In this document: positions 1-7,444 of the stretch, piece by piece
Layout: every line of letters begins with the position of its first letter
How positions within the stretch are numbered: the first letter of the stretch is position 1
Assembly: GCA_958430865.1 (NCBI GenBank)
Contig: CAUDNR010004513.1
Location: 1 to 25,232 of the forward strand
DNA from: Entrophospora sp. SA101
Taxonomy: Eukaryota > Glomeromycota > Glomeromycetes > Entrophosporales > Entrophosporaceae
Length of the DNA stretch: 25,232 nt
Direction of reading: 5' to 3'
The notes under the pieces: model-generated
Database searches by the model: none
Told to the model about the DNA's origin: nothing
Seen by the model: the letters and a program-made list of their open reading frames with translations, nothing else
Program-made: the position numbers and the translations under genes

Positions 1-1
1 A

Positions 2-727
2 GTAAGGGAACAAATTAATTATGTTCTTAATGAAAATGAAACTATAGGAAAAGGACCTAATGGAACTCTTAGTTTGATCTTTGATGGAATTAAGAAATTA
101 AATAAAGGTGAAAAGCATTTAAAGATTACTTGTGATAATGCTGGTGGACAAAACAAAAATAATACTACTATTTGATTTTATTTATATTTAGTAATTTGTG
201 GTTATTATGAAAGTATTGAATTAAATTTTATGATTCCTGGAAACACCAAATTCAAGTGTGATGGTAGTTTTGGTTTAATAAAAAAACTCTATAGGAAAAC
301 AAGAGTAGATTGTCTGGGTCATGTGGTTGAAGTGATAAAAAAGTCTAGTCCAGCAGGATTGAATAAAACTCAATGTTATGGAGGTGGAAAAGGTTTTCAA
401 TACTTAGATATCAAGTCTATTTTGGGAATTTATTTTAAGAAGCTAAATGGCTTGCAAAGATATCAACATTTTCTTTTTGAAGCATCTAATCTTGGTACAG
501 TGAAAGTTCAAGAAGTTGCTAATGGACCTTCTGTTGAATTCAATTTGTTGAAAACCAAGAAAGCAGATATTTTTGAAGAAATTAAAGCTCTATCTATTTT
601 AGTGTTAATGCCACCTCCTTTGGATTACAAAAGGCAAGAATATCTTTACCAGAATATTCGTCCATTTGTTAGAGATGAATTCAAAGATATTACTTGCCCA
701 AAACCATTCTATATTTGCAACAAATAA
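2..727 (+). CDS. DUF7869-like transposon-type protein, 5' partial, one in-frame TGA (read as Trp)
   Basis: The frame is open from the left window edge to TAA at 725-727 except for a TGA at 173-175. Just before it is the motif CDNAGGQNKNN and just after it FYLYLVICGYY; about 25 residues later comes MIPGNTKFKCDGSFGLIKK. As I recall the family, these are hallmarks of DUF7869-type, RNase H-like proteins common in transposon-rich eukaryotic genomes (usual forms DNxxGQNKN and GHTKFxPDxxFGxxK). The family normally has an aromatic/Trp residue where the TGA lies, so TGA = Trp fits better than a true stop. If only the standard code were used, the product would begin at ATG 230 and lose the catalytic-looking DNAGGQ segment. 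The amino terminus is outside the window. The family assignment is from memory of motifs; the role (transposase or domesticated nuclease) is inference. Confidence 0.62.
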
Positions 728-874
728 AATATTTAGAACAAAAACACCTTCATTACTTTATCACACTTGTTAGTTTGTCCTTTACTGTCATTAAGTTTAA
801 TAAGTTTAAACTTTTGACAAATATTGTTAGTTTTTTCCACTTTTAAAGTAAAAAAGTACTAAAATAATCTATAT

Positions 875-908
875 ACTTAATATGCCCTTATAAAAAGGAT
901 ATTAGTAT
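875..908. repeat. hairpin upstream of the coiled-coil gene
   Basis: Imperfect inverted repeat: tacttaatatgcc on the left and ggatattagta on the right, with a short AT-rich loop. It lies in the 214-bp gap between the DUF7869-like frame and the next frame, about 35 bp before ATG 942. It could be a terminator of the first gene or a leader structure, but it has no T-tract typical of bacterial terminators. The gap also holds TTGACA at 814-819 but no well-spaced TATAAT, so no promoter is called. Confidence 0.3.
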
Positions 909-941
909 ATTAATAAAAAAAAATGTAATAAAAAGAAAGTC

Positions 942-1718
942 ATGACAAACATTATAAGTGAACTCCAAGAAAGTAATAAAAAAATGATAGAAGAGAATGA
1001 AAATTTAAAGAAGCAATTAGCAGATAAAGAAAATCTTAAACTAAAAATCTGACATGTTACTGGTCAGTCTCTTGATGAAAAGGGTGAAGTTAGTATGTAT
1101 GCTCCTAAGGGAACATGTTGATATAAGAAACTAAACAAAAAGTGAATGGATGAAGGTAAGTTAAGAATGGCAATAGATCCTAATGAAACTAGAGAATGAG
1201 CTAAGAATTGTAAAAGAATTTATTTTGATAACATTACAATTGAAGAAATGTTAGAAGGGTTTATTGATTATTCAAATGAATTAGGTGGTAGTTATGCTGG
1301 AAGCTATTCTAGAATAAGCAATTTAAATAGTCAATTGAATCAACAAAAGAGAGATTATGAAGAGGAATTGAAAAGTCAAGCAGAGGAAATTCAACAATTA
1401 GAAGAAGCATTAGAATTAGAGGAGGAAACATCTGACTGCCACTTAGAGGCTCTTGAAGTGGCTAAACAGTGGAGAATAAGACAAAGCAAAGAAAAAGATG
1501 ACAACTTAGAAAGAGCTTCTAGGAAAATAGAAATGTTGGAAAATATTGTGGCATGGCAGAAATATTTATCTGGCAAGCAACTCCAAGAATTACCATCCTT
1601 ACCAAAGAAAGAAGGAAAACTCAAACTCCTAACTAACAAAGTAAAGAACAAAGTTAGCCAAATAAAAGCAATAACTCAAGAAAAATTTGAAACCTATATC
1701 TTGCAAAAGAATAAATAG
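942..1718 (+). CDS. coiled-coil protein readable only with TGA = Trp (258 aa)
   Basis: From ATG 942 one frame runs to TAG 1716-1718 with four internal TGA codons (1050, 1119, 1143, 1197; residues 37, 60, 68, 86) and no TAA or TAG. Read as Trp these give KIWHVTGQ, KGTCWYKK, NKKWMDEG and ETREWAKN, all plausible protein contexts. TGG is also used for Trp further on (KQWRIRQ, VAWQKY). Residues about 5-35 and 125-200 are heptad-rich, charged coiled coil (for example QQLEEALELEEE); residues about 37-120 look like a small globular region; the last 35 residues are Lys-rich. No family recognised. It starts 214 bp after the previous frame and ends 1 bp before the next ATG, an operon-like arrangement without introns. 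Many CAA/CAG codons stay intact, which argues against random or RIP-type decay. With the standard code only a 156-aa carboxy-terminal piece (from 1248) would be made. Confidence 0.6.
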
Positions 1719-1719
1719 C

Positions 1720-2281
1720 ATGAAATTAGAATATCAAGTTAATGAGCTGAGGAGAGGAGATAAATGGCATTGTAATTTCTGTCCTTTTGAAAGAAAAAGG
1801 AGTTTAACTGCTACTTACAAAATAGTATCTTACAATACAAGCAATAATGATTACAATGACATTGCTTATATTTGTGTTGAGTGTAAAAAAGCTCTTGATG
1901 ATGATACTTTGCCATGGTTGTAATGATTGTGGTAGAATTATGAGAAACAGAATAGACTGTTTTTGTGATTTGAGGAAAGATGAACCAGTCAAAACTCCAA
2001 CCATAACAGAAATAATGGCACAGAGTTATGTTGGCAGATTAGAACAGCAGAATAAAGATTTAAAACAGCAACTATCCAGTGCTAAGGAAGAAATCAGTTC
2101 TCATTTAGAAGCTTTAGAAGTTTCAAAGGATTGGCATAATAAGCAGAAGCAAGAATTATTAGATAAAATTCAAAGACTTAAAAGTGAAGTTGAACAGTTA
2201 AAGGAACAGCAGACTCAACTAACTGCTCAAATTGAGATTAAAGAAACTAAGAAATGACCTTGATTGAAAATAAAAAAGTAG
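1720..2281 (+). pseudogene. zinc-ribbon plus coiled-coil protein, interrupted by one frameshift
   Basis: ATG 1720 follows the previous stop (1716-1718) by one base. The first frame (to TAA 1921-1923) carries HCNFC and CVEC cysteine pairs. The second frame picks up exactly there with CNDCGRIM and CFCDLRK, then about 80 residues of coiled coil. Removing one T near 1911-1914 would join them as one CxxC-rich zinc-binding domain followed by coiled coil, so I read this as one gene with a 1-nt insertion, not two genes. The second frame meets TGA at 2255 and 2261; with TGA = Trp it ends at TAG 2279-2281. It contains HLEALEVSKDW, nearly identical to HLEALEVAKQW in the upstream protein. Function unknown; a DNA- or RNA-binding scaffold would be a guess. 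Programmed frameshifting or a sequencing error are alternatives to decay. Confidence 0.5.
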
Positions 2282-2338
2282 TTTAAAGGATATTCTGTAT
2301 AAATTGAAATTCATTCCAACCATCAAAGAAAATGATAT

Positions 2339-2602
2339 TTATTTTCCTTTTAAAGATTTTTGCTTTTTTTTAGGTAACAATGCATCATCATGTTGCTTTC
2401 TTTTTCTAACATTTATTATTTTTCTTTCTTGGTAAATTTCATAGGTAATCCTTTCTTTCTTTAGATAAGCATCCAGTGTCTGAGTATCATTTATTTTGAA
2501 GATATAAGGAGCAATTTTTTCACCTTGTTCTTTCTTCAAATTACTTCTGATAGTACTATAATTCTTGGGTTCCATAGTAGATCTGATATAAATTAATTTC
2601 AT
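2339..2602 (-). CDS. small basic protein of unknown function (87 aa)
   Basis: Single-exon minus-strand frame from ATG (complement of 2600-2602) to TAA. The amino half has IRSTMEPKNYSTIRSNLKKE and APYIFKINDTQTLDAYLKK; the carboxy end is a Lys/Arg-rich tail (RKRKQHDD, PKKKQKSLKGK) like a nuclear localisation signal. The protein is not recognised, but a diverged, frameshifted relative lies at 21203-21397 on the same strand of this window, which shows that it belongs to a repeated family and that the frame was once under selection. It has no internal Trp or TGA, so the genetic code used cannot be judged. It may be the remaining end of a mobile-element gene rather than an independent gene. Confidence 0.4.
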   Translation of the reverse strand: MKLIYIRSTMEPKNYSTIRSNLKKEQGEKIAPYIFKINDTQTLDAYLKKERITYEIYQERKIINVRKRKQHDDALLPKKKQKSLKGK

Positions 2603-2711
2603 ATTAACTATTTTTGTCTAGACAAATATGCAGATAGTACAATTGTGATGTTAAACAAACACTATTGATCCCTGAAATTCTTTGTAATACCAATGTTCAC
2701 TTTGTCTGGTT

Positions 2712-3835
2712 TTGTTGCAGCATGCCCCATATAAAGAAACTTTTCAAAAAAAGAAAAAACCACAGCCATGGATGATCAATCTTATTATTTATCTTGCATA
2801 TTCAGGATGGATGATAATTAGAAAATCTGTTATGGAAAAATTCAAGTTTAGTAAAAATGTTGAATATCAAACATTTTTGGATTTATTGGACAATTGTATG
2901 CCAGCTGCATTAGATGTTTATGCTGTTCTATTCAGAGAAGGTCATTTTGAGCAATATATAGAAACAATTTTTCAGTTATGGACATTTATGAAAAAATTTG
3001 GCAGAAAAAACTATGATAAAATTATGTTAGCCTTTCTTTCAGATATTTTTTATTGGCAAACAATTGAACATCCAATGTATAATATCCTTCAAGATCATTT
3101 ATCTGAATTTAATGAATATTTTGTAGAAAATTTTCATAGTTTGATCCGTCGAAGAACATCAGGAAAAAATTTTAACCCAGAAGGATTAAGAGATGATGCT
3201 ATTAATATAGACAATAACAGACATGATTCTGAATTTATAAAACCATTTTTATTAACAAAGAAATATCCATATACAAAAAAAAAATTGATACAATGACAAA
3301 AAAATCTGCATTATTTCTCTTAGATTTCTTTCAAAAAATTTGGGCAAATTCAGATAACATTAATCCTCCATCAAAAGAGCAGAAAAATTATTTATTATCT
3401 ACTTTTAATATTGAGGTTCAAATGGAAGCATTACCATCAGGATATCATACCTCAAATCCACCCAATAGTAGGATCTTTTGTGATTATGAACATTGCAATA
3501 TTAAACAAAATGAAAATCAAAGTAATGATTGTGTATTGATATGTGGTCATGCATATCATTATGAATGTTTTCAAAAACTGGATTTTAGATGTCAATATTG
3601 TCTTGAATATTTTATAAATGGATTACAAGATTTAAGCAATTCATATAATGAAAGATTAGAAAATACAAGTGCATCAATACTTGAAGATGATTTAAATGAG
3701 GATGATTTAAATGTAGAAGTAAATGAAAATGAAGTAGATGATGTTTCTTTTAGTGATTTTGGTAATGACTTGAATATTGATAGAAGTTTAGATCAAAAAT
3801 TAAATATGGCAATATACAATTTTCATCATTTTTAG
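2712..3835 (+). pseudogene. AM-fungal transposon-type protein, carboxy-terminal part with RING-like end, frameshifted
   Basis: Two overlapping frames form one protein. The first (to 3296) has FLDLLDNCMPAALDVYAVLF, AFLSDIFYWQ and EYFVENFHSLIRRRTS; the second (from 3293, to TAG 3833-3835) continues TKKSALFLLDFFQKIW, then a cysteine/histidine cluster C63-x4-C68, C84-x-H86-x2-H89-x2-C92-x7-C100-x2-C103 (numbers in the second frame), RING-H2-like, and an acidic tail. As I recall, a large repeated family in Rhizophagus has this order of motifs in one uninterrupted frame, probably transposase-derived. The break is in the A run at about 3276-3285: one extra A joins the frames. A CAG acceptor-like site at 2718-2720 precedes the conserved QHAPYKE, and an in-frame TAA lies at 2685, so the upstream exons are missing or not recognisable. 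Decayed copy or homopolymer sequencing error. Confidence 0.6.
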
Positions 3836-4360
3836 TTAATAAAAATTATAATTATTTGATTTAGCCAATCAAAAATAATTAATTTTGCGTTACATTAAGT
3901 GATAAAATTGTTTTGTTGATCTTTGCACAAATGTGACAACAAAGAATGTCCACCATGCTTGATTGACCAGGGTTGGAATCAACCAAATTCGATTGGTAAT
4001 CAATTTGTCAATTGAATATTTGACTGTGGTTGAGTGAGCATAGTGGACTTTTGATAGCATAGTGGACATTCATTTTATCACTTGTGACAAAATCAATCAT
4101 TGATCTTTTTTAATCTTTTTTATATTGTGAAACTTGCTATTTCAATTGAATTTAGAATAGAAAAAAATCACATGACTGCACACAAAACCCATTTTATGCA
4201 AAATCTATTTTTTTTTAATATTAATATATTGCTTTGACTTTTCTTTATATTTTGGTAAAACTTGATCGATTTGATCAATTGATTTCAATAGGTTACCTTA
4301 GAAGTAAAAGTTTAAGGCTTCTGTGATCTTGTCTGTCAGAATTGCCCTATGAAAAATAGT
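3836..4360. other. intergenic, one MITE-like element
   Basis: No coding potential seen on either strand. Apart from the inverted-repeat element at 3897-4083 the stretch is AT-rich with a TTAGCCAATCA motif at 3861-3871, which recurs at 9960-9971 and, inverted, at 10003 and 10687. Confidence 0.5.
3897..4083. mobile_element. MITE-like inverted-repeat element, 187 bp
   Basis: Perfect 12-bp terminal inverted repeat: AAGTGATAAAAT at 3897-3908 and ATTTTATCACTT at 4072-4083. A second, inner inverted pair (aatgtccaccatgc near 3945, gcatagtggacatt near 4058) makes the whole segment foldable. No clear target-site duplication, so the transposase superfamily is not assigned. Confidence 0.5.
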
Positions 4361-4585
4361 TTACAGAAAAGTTACAGGAAAATAAGAAAGTTTATTAAAA
4401 ATTTACACAAATCTTATTCTATATGAAAAAGTTTTATAAGAAATTTTCTGTGGAAAATAAAAACATTTACAGGAAATTTACAAGAAATTTACAAAAAGTC
4501 AAATCAACAAAATCATCAAGAAAAGCATTTGTAGAAAATTTACAGGAAATTTATAAGAAATTAAATTGGAAATTTACAAGAAACA
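4359..4585. repeat. degenerate short repeats of aaatttacaRgaa
   Basis: About ten degenerate copies of an 11-13 nt unit (aaatttacaggaa, aaatttacaagaa, aaatttataagaa) run through this stretch. They create a spurious Lys-rich reading frame (4423-4623) that is purely repeat. Origin unknown; could be an expanded satellite inside a dead element. Confidence 0.5.
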
Positions 4586-4740
4586 AAATTTCTTATTATT
4601 ATAAGAACATATACAATAAATAAAATAATTTAGTGTGAATTAATAAATTTTTCTTTCAAAAATAAAAATTTACCAAGTGGCGCAGCAAAAAAAATTATAA
4701 GAAAATTGAAAGAAAATAAAGGAAAAAATAAGGAAGAATC

Positions 4741-4754
4741 TGGCCCGAAGGCCA
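4741..4754. repeat. GC-rich CGAA hairpin
   Basis: TGGCC-CGAA-GGCCA is a perfect 5-bp stem with a four-base loop in otherwise AT-rich DNA. An AGTGGC box about 65 bp upstream (4675-4680) is complementary to the GCCACT flank of the hairpin (4751-4756). The pair may mark the end of a SINE/LINE-type element, but I recognise no family. Confidence 0.35.
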
Positions 4755-4967
4755 CTGAAATTGAAATACTACACAACCAAACCAAATAATTTACATTAAC
4801 AAAAGGAAGAAAGAAAAAAATTGCAAACTACAACAACATGTTACAAAAGTCCATTCACAACAATAAATCAAAAAATAAAAGACTAACATTTCAATGAAAA
4901 GGAAACTCTCAGAGAAAAAATAAACTCAAGCAAAGATGAAACAAGAATGAAACTTACAATCCATGAA

Positions 4968-5168
4968 GTAAGGTTGTGGGAGAAACTCCAGAAATCAATC
5001 GACAGAGTTTTGACAGGTTACACAATAATTGTTTATTAGAGTTTCGGCAGAGTTTCGCATTTGGGGTTTTCACCAATCATCAGAGTTTCGACAGGTTACA
5101 CATTAATTGTTCATTAGAGTTTCGACAGAGTTTCGACAGTCATTAAGAGGTTTCACCCACAACCTTAC
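4968..5168. mobile_element. inverted-repeat element with internal 54-bp direct repeats
   Basis: GTAAGGTTGTGGG at 4968-4980 and its exact complement CCCACAACCTTAC at 5156-5168 form the ends, extended imperfectly on both sides (catg...gaaac). Inside are two 54-bp direct copies (5004-5057 and 5082-5135) differing at about five positions, built from repeated gagtttcgacag units. The right end runs into the open frame at 5118-5492, so the element may have supplied or interrupted part of that frame. Confidence 0.5.
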
Positions 5169-5492
5169 CATGAAGGGAGGACAGGAGAAGATCCATTCTG
5201 GGGTACACCCAACCCTAACCCAAAAAACCAATTATCCAACAATTCCAAAAACTCTAACTATCAATCAACATCCAAGATCTATCAAGATAATCAAATAGAT
5301 ACAAACAAAAATTCTGAAGATACTAACATAGATAATACAATATCATCAGAAATTACTGATGATTTAATGTCAGATAATGAAACAATTGAAGACAGTACCT
5401 CTAGCATAGACACAAATCAAGAAGAAACAGATCACAATCTAGTAATAATTCAACTGGATCTTTTCAACAAATTAATTGAAAATGGAGAATAG
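5118..5492 (+). CDS. acidic Asn/Ser/Asp-rich open frame, no start codon, doubtful gene
   Basis: An uninterrupted frame of 124 codons ends at TAG 5490-5492 but has no ATG at its beginning. It reads PYHEGRTGEDPFWGTPNP near its middle, then a long low-complexity acidic tail (SEITDDLMSDNETIEDS) ending in QLDLFNKLIENGE. The PYHEGRTGEDPFWG segment looks like real protein, the tail like a disordered linker. It directly follows, and overlaps, the inverted-repeat element at 4968-5168. Probably the last exon or relic of a transposon-encoded protein. No homologue recognised. Confidence 0.3.
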   Translation, partial: SFDRVSTVIKRFHPQPYHEGRTGEDPFWGTPNPNPKNQLSNNSKNSNYQSTSKIYQDNQIDTNKNSEDTNIDNTISSEITDDLMSDNETIEDSTSSIDTNQEETDHNLVIIQLDLFNKLIENGE

Positions 5493-5780
5493 GTAAGAAA
5501 AATATTTATATATACAATAAGAGCTACTAGAAATCTTTGAAATTTTTCTTATAAAATTTCTATATGTAATTCAACCAATCAATTACAAATAATTCAAATA
5601 ATAACCTTTATTTGAATAGAGACTTAAATAATAAGTAACACCAGTGACAATGTCACTGTCATAAAGCAGTTCAAAAAAAATTTTTTTATATATTAGTAAT
5701 GTTTTCAATGGTATTCGTTATTATGAACTCTAAATGTAAATCTCCTACAACTACTTAACAATAAAATATTTTAATAAAAT

Positions 5781-5979
5781 TCAGAAGCTTTTTGATCTAT
5801 AGTTTGTAGTATAACGTTGAGTAGATTCTAATTTAGAAGATATTTCACCATTTCATTAATTCTGTATGCATATCTTGAGCTGAATAATGATCACTTCTAC
5901 TAACATTACCTGGATAAAATTCTTGTAAGATGGTAAGAAAACTTTGTACTATTTCAATTTTCGAAATTTTTTCAAGAAT
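5781..5979 (-). pseudogene. relic of a repeated AM-fungal gene family (RSDHYxAQDM motif)
   Basis: On the minus strand a frame reads ILEKISKIEIVQ, LQEFYPGNV and RSDHYSAQDMHTELMKW, then TGA (complement of 5845-5847). Shifting frame by one base continues as NGEISSKLESTQRYTTNYR to a stop at 5781. As I recall, the RSDHYTAQxMYxEL-x-GEI string occurs in a highly copied Rhizophagus protein family linked with transposons. Only about 65 codons survive, with at least one frameshift, so it is a dead fragment. Confidence 0.45.
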
Positions 5980-6374
5980 ATAATTTTACTAAAATACTTT
6001 GGTAGGATTATAATTATTAGTTTCGAGTTTACATTAAAAATCTTTACAATCAAAATAATCAAAACAATCAAAATAAATTTATCCAATAAATAATTATCTA
6101 TAACAATTCTAGAAGGTTATGAGAGATGGATATGTATTTAAAATAACCAGATAAAAAATTCATACTATTTTTATTATTATCATGTTTATGGTTGATAGCC
6201 TTGGTCCAAAACCTATAATAAAATAAAATAATTTATTTACATGTTGTTATATACAATAGTGATTATAAAAATATTAGAGTTTTGGTTGAATTTTATTATG
6301 TTTAATATCCGATGATGTTGATCAAGGCAAAAATATTAACAAAGCTTAATTTGGACATACAATGAGCAAAATAA

Positions 6375-6383
6375 TATAAATAG
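6375..6383 (+). promoter_or_regulatory. TATA-box-like TATAAATAG
   Basis: Exact TATAAATAG located 60 bp before ATG 6443, a reasonable position for a fungal core promoter. Chance occurrence is possible in DNA this AT-rich. Confidence 0.35.
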
Positions 6384-6442
6384 TTCACTATTTCGTCAAA
6401 CCTTTCATTACTTGAATAATTCGTCCATTAAATTTTTAAAGT

Positions 6443-7444
6443 ATGTTTTTTGCAACCGATTTAAACATTAAAATTATTCGACCCAAGCCTCTTGGAAAAT
6501 TCTCCATTATTATTTTATTTTACCTTTTTAGTTTTATCTCCACAGCACAAGCTTTAATTATATACAATTCAACTGATAATACTTTTAAATGTTATTATAA
6601 TGGTGAGATAACTGATAATCTTTCTAGTTGCAAAGAATATCAGGGATATGACTTACTTGATGTTACATTATCAACATTTCTACCAGCATTTATTTATATT
6701 TGCTTCTCCAAAGATTTAAAAGACACAACATTTACAAAAGCTGTGAGGTTTTTTGTAGGCTTTACCACAAATTTATATATGACGTTTATAGTAATCTACT
6801 CTTTTTTGGCTCTTAAAAGTGATATTAACATTAAGCCTCATTGGACAATAACATTTATATGTTGTAGTGTTTCTGTTTTCATAAACAGTTTATTATATGT
6901 TTTATTTAGGATACTTGATAAGCAGAAAGAGTTTTTGTATAGTAAAAATCATTTTATGATGTTTGTTAGGGTTTTAAGTAATCTAATTAACATTTTCCTA
7001 ATTATTTTAGTTTATCTTTTTCTGATTACAAACCGTGATAGCATTACAACTGAGATGTTAATATGGATCTTCATCATTTCAATAGCATCATTAATTACTT
7101 CGATAGCAATAGTTTTGTATTGCAAAATGAAAGGAGGTTCTCTTGGTGCTCAAATGGATAGATTTAGAAATAAAATCGTTGGACATGTGCTCTACACATG
7201 TATCATAACTATGATATTGGCTTCACATGCTATCCTTGCTCTAGAGATTGCCTTTTGGTTCGATTTGAATAGTTATCTAAGTAAATTATTGTGGAATGTA
7301 ACAGCATTAAGATTTACTATGACAATTTTGGCTTATCAAGAGCCAGTACCTGAAACTTCAATTAGAATAATTGAGGATGTTGAAAATGTGAGTGTGGATG
7401 TGGATGTGGAACAAAATAAAAAAATTTCTGATGAAAAAGGATAA
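6443..7444 (+). CDS. multi-pass membrane protein of unknown function (333 aa)
   Basis: Intronless frame with a good start (TATA-like box 60 bp upstream) and TAA at 7442-7444. Residues 20-40 are a signal-peptide-like or first membrane segment (FSIIILFYLFSFISTAQALI), followed by a short loop with two Cys (C50, C63) and NST and NLS glycosylation-type sites. Further hydrophobic segments lie at about 72-88, 103-124, 134-157, 172-195, 205-227 and 246-273, with a weaker one at 280-298: a seven- or eight-span protein. The tail (about 299-333) is acidic with a DVDVDVE stretch encoded by a gtggat microsatellite. The layout recalls a seven-span receptor, but no family motif is recognised and the charge pattern alone does not prove it. 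It looks intact and probably expressed at a membrane. Confidence 0.7.
   Translation: MFFATDLNIKIIRPKPLGKFSIIILFYLFSFISTAQALIIYNSTDNTFKCYYNGEITDNLSSCKEYQGYDLLDVTLSTFLPAFIYICFSKDLKDTTFTKAVRFFVGFTTNLYMTFIVIYSFLALKSDINIKPHWTITFICCSVSVFINSLLYVLFRILDKQKEFLYSKNHFMMFVRVLSNLINIFLIILVYLFLITNRDSITTEMLIWIFIISIASLITSIAIVLYCKMKGGSLGAQMDRFRNKIVGHVLYTCIITMILASHAILALEIAFWFDLNSYLSKLLWNVTALRFTMTILAYQEPVPETSIRIIEDVENVSVDVDVEQNKKISDEKG

Larger units (their letters stand above)
5493..6442. other. intergenic, with a minus-strand gene relic
   Basis: AT-rich. Contains a 17-bp palindrome CAGTGACAATGTCACTG at 5642-5658 (8-bp arms), the gene relic at 5781-5979, and from about 6360 the presumed promoter of the membrane-protein gene. 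Nothing else recognisable. Confidence 0.45.

Noticed and set aside
942..1718. Explaining the TGA codons as RIP-type or random decay of a fungal gene
   Set aside because: No TAA or TAG arose although many Gln and Trp codons were available, and the frame is otherwise intact for 258 codons.
1391..2004. Minus-strand frames over 1391-1651 and 1804-2004
   Set aside because: They are the reverse of the coiled-coil and zinc-ribbon coding sequence; their translations are Ser/Phe/Ile-rich without protein-like features.
4423..4623. Lys-rich 66-codon frame
   Set aside because: It is only the translation of degenerate tttacaggaa repeats.
5107..5298. 63-codon plus frame GFTHNLTMKGG...
   Set aside because: Overlaps the MITE end and is out of phase with the more protein-like frame at 5118-5492.
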